A stretch of DNA of 10,784 nt, from assembly GCA_964245755.1 (NCBI GenBank), contig CAXTNV010000115.1:1-10784 (forward strand). The letters run 5' to 3'. The translations under genes were made by a program, and so were the position numbers. Positions 1-6,784 of the stretch are shown here, piece after piece. Below the pieces are notes generated by a model that did no database searches, had not been told where the DNA came from, and worked only from the letters and a program-made list of their open reading frames with translations. Each line of letters starts with the position of its first letter. Positions within the stretch are counted from its first letter, which is position 1. This DNA comes from Lichenicoccus sp964245755. GTDB lineage: Bacteria; Pseudomonadota; Alphaproteobacteria; Acetobacterales; Acetobacteraceae.

Positions 1-2183
1 GAGCCCAGGCGCGGCAGCAGCCGGACGTAGGCGTCGTGCACCGCCTGCCAGTCGTCGCCGTTCATCGCCCGGCTGAAGAACACGTCGCGGTCGAGCCGCC
101 ACGCTTTCTCGAACATCTCGGACCATTCCAGACGCGGCTCGACGGGTGCGCGCAGCATCGACAGGTTCAGCGTCGCGTCGGCTCCGGTGGCGGTGGCGGC
201 GCCGTGCCAGCCCCCCGCGCGCCGAAAAGCGACCCCTCCGCCCCCCCCCGCCAGGCTGTGGGTGTGGAGCCCACGCACGATCACGTGGTCGGTGCGGTCG
301 GACAGGTCGAAGCGGTGCAGCGCCGCCTGCTGTCCGGGCAGCTCGCCATCGATGAGCTGCGGCGGCCTGGTCTCGAAGAACAGCCGGTCGCCCCTGACCT
401 CCAGGCTCGCGATGACCGCGGGCGTGACCGGGATCGCCACCGCGCGCGACATCAACCCGTCGAGATCGACATGAGGCGGCGCGTCCGGTGCGCGCCGGAG
501 AGATGCGCGGCGGGTCAGCGGCGACGGGTCTCGCCGATCCAGGGTGGCGGCGAAGATCCCGTCCGAGTTCAGGGTGGCGATGATGGTCTCCTCGTCACGG
601 TCTGAGACCAGGGGCAGCTCGTTGCGCTGCGAGACGAACAGCAGCAGCCTTACGTCAGCGGAGAACACCGGGTCGCGGTCGCTGTTCATGGGCGTGCTGA
701 CGATCACGTCGCGTCCGGAGCCCAGCTCGCGGAGATGGATGGCGCGCTGCCGGTTGGGTCGCATCGTGCTGTAGGCGAGCCAGCGTCCGTCGGGCGAGAA
801 CGAGGCGTCGCGGATCTCGCCGTAGGCATCGCGCGCGACCAGCTGCTGCTCGCCGCCATCCGCCGGAACCAGCCACAACGCGTGATTGGCGTCGGCCACG
901 GCCAGGCGGTTCCCGTCGGGCGACCAGAGCGGGCTGTAGCGATAGCCGGACGCGAAGTGCGTCAGCACCCGCTCAGGACCGCCCGACGACGGCCGCACCG
1001 CGAGCTGCTGCTCGCCGCCGGCGTCGGTCTGGTAGGCGATCATGCGCCCGTCCGGCGACCAGGACGGATGGTCCTCGTCCACGCCGGGCGTGCCAGTGCG
1101 GTTGCGGGCACTGCCGTGCACCGGCACGCCGAACAGGTCGCCGTGCGCGGAGAGCAGCAGCTCGCCCCCATCTGGCGACAGAGCGTAGTCGACGCCGCCG
1201 GTCGCATCGGCTGCGCGCGCCGCGTCGCCGACCGCCTGCATCCGCATCGCCGTCCGCAGCCCGTCATCTGGGACCTGCACCTTGATCTCGCGCAGCACCG
1301 CGGAGGGCAGATCGATCGCGTACAGCCTGCCGCCCTGCTGGAAGGTGATCGTCCGCGCGCCGAGTGAAGGGGCGTCGACGTCGAAATCCGCGAAGTGCGT
1401 GACCTGGCTCGATGTGCGGCTGTCCAGGTCATACGCCCAGATGTTGGCGCGGAACCCCGGCCCGCGGTCGGACAGGAAGTAGATCCGCCGGCCGTACCAC
1501 ATCGGCGCGGTGTCGGTGCCCTTCCAGTCGGTGATGCGGATCAGGTGCCGGGTGTCGAAATCGTAGGTGTAGATGGCCTGCGCCCGACCGCCGAGGTAGC
1601 GCTTGGGTAGCTCGTTGCGAAAGATCCTGTTGAACGCGATGACGTGCCCGTCGCCGTCGAAGGACAGCAGGCCGGCATGATCGAGCGGCAGCGGCTGCGG
1701 CAACCCTCCCTGCAGCGGCACCGAGAAGGCACGGCTCAGTCTGCTGGCATAGGACAGGCGGGTCGAGAGGAACACGATCCTGCGCGAGTCCGGCGTCCAG
1801 GCGACGACTTGGTTGGCGTTGCCGCCGCTCGCGGCATCGAAGGTCAGGCGCCTCGTCGCGCCGCCGGCGGCGGGGATGAGGTAGACGTCGCTGGCTCCGG
1901 CGCGCCGGTCCGTGAAGGCGATCCAGCGTCCGTCCGGCGAGAAGCGCGGATACAGGACTGCGCCAGGTCCATGGATCAGGCGGGTCGCGGTGCCGCCTTC
2001 CAGCGGGACGGTCCAGAGCTCGCCGCGTGCCACGAAGGCGACCGACGTCGCCGAGGCGTTCGGGGTGCGCAGCAGCGGCGTCGGTTCAGCCTGCGCCGCG
2101 TGCGCCATCCCGATGACGGCGAGAAGCCCCGTCGCGAGGCAGCAGGTCGGAAGCGCGCGGCTGCGCGCGCGGATCAGCTTCAT
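1..2183 (-). CDS. Exported tricorn-protease-like protein (S41 family), N-terminal part, C-terminus beyond the left edge
   Basis: Reading leftwards from the ATG at 2183-2181, the frame stays open for 727 codons to the window edge. Residues 1-32 form a Sec signal peptide: basic start, hydrophobic core, then a cleavage site near AHAAQA, so the protein is probably periplasmic. Next comes a beta-propeller region with TolB/WD40-like repeats: FSPDGRW (residue 81), WTPDSRR (129), WSPDGRM (375), WSPDGNR (420), FSPDGRW (462) and a degenerate FSADVR (507). From about residue 680 the sequence (EWSEMFEKAWRLDRDVFF, then GDDWQAVHDAY) matches the helical region that precedes the PDZ and S41 peptidase core in tricorn proteins. 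Family members are about 1,050-1,100 residues, so roughly 350 residues, including all catalytic ones, lie outside the window and activity cannot be judged. GGAG at 2195-2192 lies 8 nt before the ATG. The G-rich stretch near codon 645 keeps frame. The gene is divergent from the DUF3050 gene. A TolB-like propeller protein without a peptidase domain is a less likely alternative. Confidence 0.88.
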   Translation of the reverse strand, partial: MKLIRARSRALPTCCLATGLLAVIGMAHAAQAEPTPLLRTPNASATSVAFVARGELWTVPLEGGTATRLIHGPGAVLYPRFSPDGRWIAFTDRRAGASDVYLIPAAGGATRRLTFDAASGGNANQVVAWTPDSRRIVFLSTRLSYASRLSRAFSVPLQGGLPQPLPLDHAGLLSFDGDGHVIAFNRIFRNELPKRYLGGRAQAIYTYDFDTRHLIRITDWKGTDTAPMWYGRRIYFLSDRGPGFRANIWAYDLDSRTSSQVTHFADFDVDAPSLGARTITFQQGGRLYAIDLPSAVLREIKVQVPDDGLRTAMRMQAVGDAARAADATGGVDYALSPDGGELLLSAHGDLFGVPVHGSARNRTGTPGVDEDHPSWSPDGRMIAYQTDAGGEQQLAVRPSSGGPERVLTHFASGYRYSPLWSPDGNRLAVADANHALWLVPADGGEQQLVARDAYGEIRDASFSPDGRWLAYSTMRPNRQRAIHLRELGSGRDVIVSTPMNSDRDPVFSADVRLLLFVSQRNELPLVSDRDEETIIATLNSDGIFAATLDRRDPSPLTRRASLRRAPDAPPHVDLDGLMSRAVAIPVTPAVIASLEVRGDRLFFETRPPQLIDGELPGQQAALHRFDLSDRTDHVIVRGLHTHSLAGGGGGVAFRRAGGWHGAATATGADATLNLSMLRAPVEPRLEWSEMFEKAWRLDRDVFFSRAMNGDDWQAVHDAYVRLLPRLG
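241..249. repeat. Nine-base C/G homopolymer inside the tricorn-like gene
   Basis: Nine consecutive C on the plus strand give G9 in the coding strand. With the following bases it encodes a run of five glycines (LAGGGGGV). The frame is intact on both sides: the sequence before and after the tract reads as coherent family protein. Tracts of this length can slip during replication or sequencing. No phase variation is demonstrated here. Confidence 0.6.
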
Positions 2184-2287
2184 TCGGCGGGCTCCGTATC
2201 GATCCGGCGCAGGGTCCGGCGCATCGGGGCACCGGTCAAGGCGCCCCGCAAGCTCCTTGCCGCCGCATTTGGTTCCTGAACGCAATC

Positions 2288-2315
2288 GCGAAATTGTGAT
2301 CGCACGCGATTTCGC
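2288..2315. promoter_or_regulatory. Inverted repeat, candidate operator or leader hairpin
   Basis: Perfect arms GCGAAAT (2288-2294) and ATTTCGC (2309-2315) are separated by 14 nt. With two G-U wobbles the RNA stem could extend inward to 11 pairs around a 6-nt loop. There is no U-tract, so it does not look like an intrinsic terminator. Its position between two divergent genes suits a regulator binding site or a leader structure. No regulator is encoded in the window to pair it with. Confidence 0.35.
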
Positions 2316-2341
2316 CTCGTTGTTGCATCGATTTCGGATCT

Positions 2342-2369
2342 TAAGTAGACATTGTCTCGCTCGTCTCAA
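2342..2369 (-). promoter_or_regulatory. Weak candidate promoter for the tricorn-like gene
   Basis: On the minus strand, TTGAGA (2369-2364) matches five of six bases of a sigma-70 -35 box. TACTTA (2347-2342) follows 16 nt later but is a poor -10 match. Transcription from here would place the 2288-2315 inverted repeat in the 5' untranslated region. The call is tentative because of the weak -10. Confidence 0.2.
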
Positions 2370-2427
2370 AAATTGAACATCGACCAGTCTTCGGCCATTG
2401 CCGCCGGCATGCTCTTCACGCACGATG

Positions 2428-2435
2428 CCCTAGGG
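2428..2435 (+). promoter_or_regulatory. Ribosome binding site of the DUF3050 gene within a CCCTAGGG palindrome
   Basis: AGGG at 2432-2435 lies 5 nt before the ATG at 2441 and supports that start. It forms the right half of the perfect palindrome CCCTAGGG. Pairing of such a short self-complementary site could modestly mask the Shine-Dalgarno, or it may be coincidence. Confidence 0.45.
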
Positions 2436-2440
2436 TCAGC

Positions 2441-3253
2441 ATGATGCAACAAGATGAGAGTATAGGACTGGCGCAGCGACTTGAGCCGCTGCGTACTGTG
2501 CTTGATCAGCATCCGTTATATGGTCGGATCGTTTCGACTTATACATTACGCATCTTCATGGAGCATCACGTCTTCGCCGTGTGGGACTTCATGTCCCTGC
2601 TCAAGGGGCTGCAGCGTTCCTTCACCAGCGTCGAGCTGCCGTGGCGGCCGGTCGGCGACCCGATCACGCGCCGCCTGGTCAACGAGCTGGTTCTGGAAGA
2701 GGAAAGCGACGAGGTCGATGGCATCACCATCGGTCATTTCGAGCTGTACCTGCGCGCGATGGAGCAGGTCGGTGCGGACACCGGACCGATCCGGCACCTC
2801 GTGCGCCTGGTCGAGCAGAACGTGGCGATCGACCAGGCACTCGTGCTGTGCGGCGCGCCGGCGGCGGCGCGAGACTTCGTGGGCACCACCTTCGCGCTTC
2901 TCGACAGCGGCAAGCCGCACGTCGTCGCCGCGTCGTTCACCTATGGCCGCGAGGACTCGATCGCCCTGATCTTCGAGAACCTGGCGCGCATGGTGCGGCG
3001 GGACGGCGAGCACGCCAGCCTGTTCCTGCGATACCTCGAGAGACATGTCGAGCTGGACGGCGACGACCACGGTCCGAAGGCGATCGCCATGATGCGTCAG
3101 CTCTGCGGCCACGACGGCACGCTCTGGGAGGAAGCCACGCAGGCCGCCCTGCGATCGCTCGAGGCGCGGCTGACGTTCTGGAGCGGCATCGCCGAGCTGC
3201 TTCCCGCCGGGGTGTCGGAGGCGCCGGCCGGTCTGCCTCTGGTCGCCGCCTAG
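2441..3253 (+). CDS. DUF3050 family protein, heme-oxygenase-like fold (candidate metal-dependent oxidase)
   Basis: The 270-residue product matches DUF3050 along its length, including the family-typical MEHHVFAVWDFMSLLKGL near residues 40-57. As I recall, DUF3050 belongs to the heme-oxygenase/TenA-like superfamily, which includes the HDO metal oxidases BesC, SznF, UndA and PolF. Candidate metal ligands are E41/H42/H43, the acidic cluster E86-E91 with H99 and E101, E171 or E179, and a terminal HxxxDxxxH pattern (H202, D206, H210). I inferred these from spacing and did not align them to a structure. The protein has no signal peptide or membrane segment, so it should be cytosolic. The first ATG of an ATGATG pair follows AGGG by 5 nt. 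It is the first gene of the five-gene block, with 101 bp before the MetY gene. The first 40 or so codons include ATA, TTA and ACA, which are rare elsewhere here. It could act on a free or carrier-bound amino acid. Substrate and activity are unknown. Confidence 0.87.
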   Translation: MMQQDESIGLAQRLEPLRTVLDQHPLYGRIVSTYTLRIFMEHHVFAVWDFMSLLKGLQRSFTSVELPWRPVGDPITRRLVNELVLEEESDEVDGITIGHFELYLRAMEQVGADTGPIRHLVRLVEQNVAIDQALVLCGAPAAARDFVGTTFALLDSGKPHVVAASFTYGREDSIALIFENLARMVRRDGEHASLFLRYLERHVELDGDDHGPKAIAMMRQLCGHDGTLWEEATQAALRSLEARLTFWSGIAELLPAGVSEAPAGLPLVAA

Positions 3254-3354
3254 CCTCGATCGCCCGATGCACCAGGTCACGGCGCCACGGCCCCGACGCC
3301 ACCCAGGCGTCCGGACCATCGGCACCCGGCCTGGAACGCTGGAGCCCGTGCCGG

Positions 3355-4680
3355 ATGAAGCCTGAGACGATCTCGATCCACTGCGGATATGACGGCGATC
3401 CGGCGACGCATGCCTGCGCGGTGCCGATCTACCAGACCGTCGCGTTCGAGTTCGACAGCGCCGATCACGGCGCCGCGCTGTTCAACCTCGAGGAGCCGGG
3501 CAACATCTACACACGCATCGGCAATCCGACCACTGCGGTGCTGGAGCGGCGGGTCGCGGCGCTCGAAGGCGGGGTGGAGGCGCTCAGCGTCGCCGCCGGC
3601 GCGGCCGCCGTCCACTACGCGCTGATGAACCTCGTCGAGGCCGGCAGCAACTTCGTGTCGCTGCCGTATCTCTACGGCGCCACCTTGACCTTGTTTGCCC
3701 ACCTGTTCCGGGCGCAGGGAGTCGAGGCGCGCTTCGCCGCGAGCGGCGACGTGGCCGATGTGGAACGGCTGATCGATCGCAACACCCGCGCCGTCTACTG
3801 TGAAAGTGTGAGCAACCCGGCCGGGCACGTCGCCGATCTGGCGGCGCTCGCCGAGGTCGCGCATCGCCACGGCGTGCCGCTGATCGTGGACAACACGGTG
3901 GCGACCCCGATGCTGCTGCGTCCGATCGAGCACGGTGCGGACGTGGTGCTGCACTCGCTGACCAAGTTCATCGGCGGCCACGGCAACTCGCTCGGCGGCA
4001 TCATCGTCGATGCGGGACGGTTCCCCTGGGCGCGGCACGCGGACCGCTTCGCGATGTTCTCGCGTCCGGAAGCATCCTACCACGACGTCGTCTACACCGA
4101 GCAGTTCGGCGCCTCCGCGTTTGTCGCACGGTGCCGCACGGTGTGCCTGCGCAACACCGGCGCCACGCTGTCGCCGCTCAACGCGTTCCTGATCCTCCAG
4201 GGTATCGAGACGCTGGCGCTGCGCATCGAGCGACACGTCGCCAACGCCCGGCGGGTCGCCGACTTCCTCCGTGCCGACCCCCGGGTCGAGTGGGTGAACT
4301 ACGGCGGCCACGCCGACAATGCCCAGCACGCCCTGGTGCGCCGCTACCTCGACGGCCGGTTTCCATCCCTGCTCACCTTCGGCGTGCGTGGCGGCTTCGA
4401 GGCCGGTCGTGCCTTCCTGGACGGGCTTCGCCTGTTCAAGCGTCTGGTCAATCTCGGGGACGCCAAGTCGCTGGCCACCCATCCGGCCTCTACCACGCAC
4501 CGGCAGCTCACCGAGGCGCAGTGTCGCGAGGCCGGCATCACGCGCGAGACCGTCCGCCTGAGCGTCGGCATCGAGCACATCGACGACATCCTGGCCGATC
4601 TCGACGCCGCGCTCTGCGCCGCCGCATCGCATCTGTCCCGTCCGCTGAGGTCGCTGCGCGCCGGTGGACAGGTCGCATGA
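3355..4680 (+). CDS. metY: O-acetyl/O-succinylhomoserine sulfhydrylase-like PLP enzyme (MetY type)
   Basis: This 441-residue protein belongs to the Cys/Met metabolism PLP-dependent (gamma-synthase) family and has the usual MetY length. Visible hallmarks are YTRIGNPT at 52-59 (phosphate binding and neighbouring-subunit residues), YLYGAT around 105-110 with the likely PLP-stacking tyrosine at 107, VDNT with D179 pairing to the pyridine nitrogen, and SLTKFIGGHG with the Schiff-base lysine K204. The family normally replaces the gamma-acyloxy group of O-acylhomoserine with sulfide or methanethiol, giving homocysteine or methionine. Relatives such as RtxA, Fub7 and CndF use other nucleophiles. The ATG follows GGAG by 10 nt. 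The 3' end overlaps the MetA-like start as ATGA. Located between a DUF3050 oxidase candidate and NRPS parts, it may serve a specialised pathway rather than, or as well as, primary methionine synthesis. The family assignment is firm and the nucleophile is unknown. Confidence 0.9.
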   Translation: MKPETISIHCGYDGDPATHACAVPIYQTVAFEFDSADHGAALFNLEEPGNIYTRIGNPTTAVLERRVAALEGGVEALSVAAGAAAVHYALMNLVEAGSNFVSLPYLYGATLTLFAHLFRAQGVEARFAASGDVADVERLIDRNTRAVYCESVSNPAGHVADLAALAEVAHRHGVPLIVDNTVATPMLLRPIEHGADVVLHSLTKFIGGHGNSLGGIIVDAGRFPWARHADRFAMFSRPEASYHDVVYTEQFGASAFVARCRTVCLRNTGATLSPLNAFLILQGIETLALRIERHVANARRVADFLRADPRVEWVNYGGHADNAQHALVRRYLDGRFPSLLTFGVRGGFEAGRAFLDGLRLFKRLVNLGDAKSLATHPASTTHRQLTEAQCREAGITRETVRLSVGIEHIDDILADLDAALCAAASHLSRPLRSLRAGGQVA

Positions 4681-5684
4681 CCGCCTGTCTGATCACCGCG
4701 CTGCACGGACCCCCGCCGCCGGCTGCGGCGGCGCGGGTGGTGATCGGGCTGGTCAACAACATGCCTCTCGCCGCGCGCGGTCGCACGGCGTGCCAGTTCA
4801 GCCGGCTGATCAGCCTCGCGATCCCCACCATGGCGGTGGAATGGCGCCACGACCTCCTCGTCCGCGACAGTGCCCCCGACGCCTCGTGCGGCCGGTCCGC
4901 AGCCGTCCAGCGCCTCGCGATCTGCCCCCCCGAGCTGCTGCCCGACCTGCTGATCGTGACCGGGACGGAGCCGAGCCGGGCTGCTCTTCCCGAGGAGCCG
5001 TTCTGGGACGAGCTGATCACGCTGCTCGATCTCGCGGAGCAGGCCAGCATCCCGGTGCTGCTGTCCTGCCTCGCGGCGCACGCCGCCCTGCTGCACTGGG
5101 ACGGCATCGTGCGCCGTCGCCTGCCGGCCAAGCTGTCCGGCGTGTTCGCCCACCGCACAGCGGCACGGCACCCGCTGCTGGCCGGCGCGCCCACGGTGCT
5201 GCACGTGCCGCACTCTCGCACCAACGATGTGGATCCCGCGGCGCTGGAGGCGGCCGGCTACGTCATCCTGAGCCGCGGCGAGGCGACGGGTGCGGACATG
5301 TTCGTCCATCCGCGCGGCGGCGGCGTGCTCTGCCTGCAGGGCCATCCCGAGTACGATCCGGACACCCTGCTGCGCGAGCACCGCCGCGACGTGCACCGCT
5401 ACCTGCGCGGCGAGCTGCCGCGGCTTCCCGACCTGCCGCGCAACGTGGTCGACGCCCGCACCGGATCGGAACTCGCCATCCTCGCCAGCCGCGTCGGCTC
5501 TGGGCGGGACCCATCCTCGATCGCCGACTACCTGGACCGCCTGCCGCACCGTGCCGGGCGACGTCGCTGGGACGACGCGGCCACGGTGGTCGGCAACTGG
5601 CTGCGTCGGTCGATCACCGCGATCCGCATCGCCAGGACGATCGAGGCGGCGGCCGCGGATGCGCGGGTGGCGGCAAGCCCGTGA
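4677..5684 (+). CDS. metA: Homoserine O-acyltransferase, MetA family (divergent)
   Basis: The 335-residue product fits the MetA/homoserine O-succinyltransferase family (class I amidotransferase-like fold), slightly longer than the usual 300-310. It has LVNNMP near the N-terminus, LLIVTGTEP (91-99), and the nucleophile C131 in LSCLAAHAALLH. The catalytic H223 and E225 lie in QGHPEYD, and R237 is 14 residues after the histidine, the spacing I recall for E. coli MetA (C142, H235, E237, R249). By ungapped alignment, the acyl-CoA selector position (Gly111 in E. coli, Glu in acetyltransferases) would be S100, so succinyl versus acetyl use cannot be settled. The enzyme should activate the homoserine hydroxyl as an ester for the adjacent MetY. 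Its ATG overlaps the MetY stop (ATGA) and its stop overlaps the next start (GTGA), indicating translational coupling. The C-terminal 60 residues or so extend beyond the core and are rich in Ala and Arg. Confidence 0.88.
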   Translation: MTACLITALHGPPPPAAAARVVIGLVNNMPLAARGRTACQFSRLISLAIPTMAVEWRHDLLVRDSAPDASCGRSAAVQRLAICPPELLPDLLIVTGTEPSRAALPEEPFWDELITLLDLAEQASIPVLLSCLAAHAALLHWDGIVRRRLPAKLSGVFAHRTAARHPLLAGAPTVLHVPHSRTNDVDPAALEAAGYVILSRGEATGADMFVHPRGGGVLCLQGHPEYDPDTLLREHRRDVHRYLRGELPRLPDLPRNVVDARTGSELAILASRVGSGRDPSSIADYLDRLPHRAGRRRWDDAATVVGNWLRRSITAIRIARTIEAAAADARVAASP

Positions 5685-6784
5685 CGCATGCCGCGCACGA
5701 TCTCGCCGGGCTGCACATCGTCGGTCGGGACGCGACGATGCCGGGCGCGGCGCCGACGGTCGAGGAGGATCGTTCCGGCATCCAGGCCCTGCTCACCGAC
5801 ATCTTCGAGGAACTGCTGGATCGGGCTCCGGTGTATCCTGATGAGAACTTCTTCGATCTGGGCGGATCATCCGTGCTCGCCATCTCGCTCATCCTCGAGA
5901 TCGAGCGGATGACCGGACACCAGCTGCCGGTTGCCGCGATCTACGACGCGCCGAGCGTGCGATGCATGACCGCGCTTCTCGCCGATCAGGCCGTGCCCGC
6001 GTTCTCGCCGCTGATCTCGTTGCGCGAGGGCACCACGCCGGCCTGCCTGTTCCTGGTGCACGGCCTGGGCGGCTCGGCGATCGAGCTGCGTCAGCTCGCC
6101 AGGCAGATCAACGTCGAGTTCAACGTCTACGGCATCCAGGCGTTCGGCCTGTGCAACGCGGCTCCGCACGATAGCGTGGAGGCGATGGCGGCAGCCTACG
6201 TCGAGGAGATCCTGCGGGTGCAGTCGAGCGGCCCGTACATCCTCGCCGGCTACTCGTTCGGTGGTCTGGTCGCCTTCGAGATGACCAGGCTGCTGGAACG
6301 GCGCGGCTCCGCGGTGCAGTTCCTCGGGCTCATCGACTCCTATCCCGATGGCGGGATGACGATCGGGCGGCTGGCTTCCCGCCTCGCCATGATCGTGCGA
6401 GCGCCGGCGCACGAGCGCGCGGCGGTGTCCGGTAGGATCGGGCGCAACCTGGTTTTCCGGCTGCGGAAGCGGCTCGGACTCTCGCTGGCGCCCCCGCCCG
6501 ACGATCCGCGAGTTCCGCAGGCGGTCGTCGACGTAAACCTGATGAACAAGGTCGCCCTGCACGGCTACCGGCCGGCCAGGCTTCCGCGCGAGGTCGTCTT
6601 CTTTCAGCCGACCTCGCCGATCGAGATCCTCCCTTCGGATCCACGTCCGATCTGGCGGCGGCTGGTCGGCAGACTGACGATCGAGAAGATCCCCGGCGAT
6701 CACTACTCGCTGATGCAGGCGCATGTCGGCTCGCTGGCCGCCGCCTTGAACAAGAGCCTCGACGAGGCTTCGGCGCACGCATGA
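5681..6784 (+). CDS. Peptidyl carrier protein-thioesterase didomain (NRPS PCP-TE)
   Basis: From the GTG at 5681 the product is 367 residues. Residues 30-100 or so form a carrier domain with FFDLGGSSVLAI, where S64 is the probable phosphopantetheine serine. An alpha/beta-hydrolase type I thioesterase follows from about residue 115: LFLVHGLGG (oxyanion region), nucleophile S192 in AGYSFGG, D219 in LIDSYPD and H341 in GDHYSLM. There is no condensation or adenylation domain. The carrier must be loaded by the downstream adenylation protein and primed by a phosphopantetheinyl transferase encoded elsewhere. The TE would release the tethered aminoacyl group by hydrolysis or by cyclisation. I chose the GTG because it overlaps the MetA stop as GTGA, like its neighbours. 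An in-frame ATG at 5738 (348 residues), preceded by GGGA 7 nt upstream, is an equal candidate and leaves both domains intact. The 3' end overlaps the adenylation gene start (ATGA). Confidence 0.9.
   Translation: MTHAAHDLAGLHIVGRDATMPGAAPTVEEDRSGIQALLTDIFEELLDRAPVYPDENFFDLGGSSVLAISLILEIERMTGHQLPVAAIYDAPSVRCMTALLADQAVPAFSPLISLREGTTPACLFLVHGLGGSAIELRQLARQINVEFNVYGIQAFGLCNAAPHDSVEAMAAAYVEEILRVQSSGPYILAGYSFGGLVAFEMTRLLERRGSAVQFLGLIDSYPDGGMTIGRLASRLAMIVRAPAHERAAVSGRIGRNLVFRLRKRLGLSLAPPPDDPRVPQAVVDVNLMNKVALHGYRPARLPREVVFFQPTSPIEILPSDPRPIWRRLVGRLTIEKIPGDHYSLMQAHVGSLAAALNKSLDEASAHA
5727..5740 (+). promoter_or_regulatory. Alternative ribosome binding site and ATG for the PCP-TE gene
   Basis: GGGA at 5727-5730 followed by 7 nt and an in-frame ATG (5738-5740) is a better canonical start signal than the sequence upstream of the GTG at 5681. 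The 19 residues between the two starts contain no recognisable domain element. N-terminal sequencing or ribosome profiling would decide. Confidence 0.35.

Larger units (their letters stand above)
2184..2440. other. Divergent intergenic region between the tricorn-like and DUF3050 genes
   Basis: This 257-bp stretch should carry the start signals of both divergent transcripts. The half nearest the DUF3050 gene (about 2280-2380) is much richer in A and T than the flanking genes. It holds the inverted repeat at 2288-2315, and CCCTAGGG at 2428-2435 overlaps the ribosome binding site of the DUF3050 gene. I found no convincing plus-strand -35/-10 pair and no conserved metabolite-riboswitch core. No small protein gene is apparent. 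Confidence 0.6.

Noticed and set aside
187..260. Frameshift at the G-rich tract of the tricorn-like gene
   Set aside because: Codon-by-codon reading through the tract keeps family-like protein on both sides (HTHSL before, EWSEMFEKAW after), so there is no disruption.
36..2279. Several plus-strand open frames opposite the tricorn-like gene
   Set aside because: They are low-complexity antisense frames. The minus strand gives a single uninterrupted 727-codon frame with signal peptide and propeller repeats.
2373..2401. Sigma-70 promoter for the five-gene cluster starting with TTGAAC
   Set aside because: The -35-like TTGAAC has no acceptable -10 hexamer 16-18 nt downstream, so I do not call it.
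2184..2440. SAM-II or SAM/SAH riboswitch upstream of the MetY/MetA cluster
   Set aside because: Such elements are common upstream of methionine genes in alphaproteobacteria, but I could not find the conserved core (for example a GCUAAA-type segment before the SD).
2581..3354. Upstream in-frame extension of the MetY gene through the DUF3050 coding region
   Set aside because: The extension reads as low-complexity Arg/Ala/Gly sequence, overlaps a well-supported gene, and MetY similarity begins at the ATG at 3355 with a GGAG upstream.
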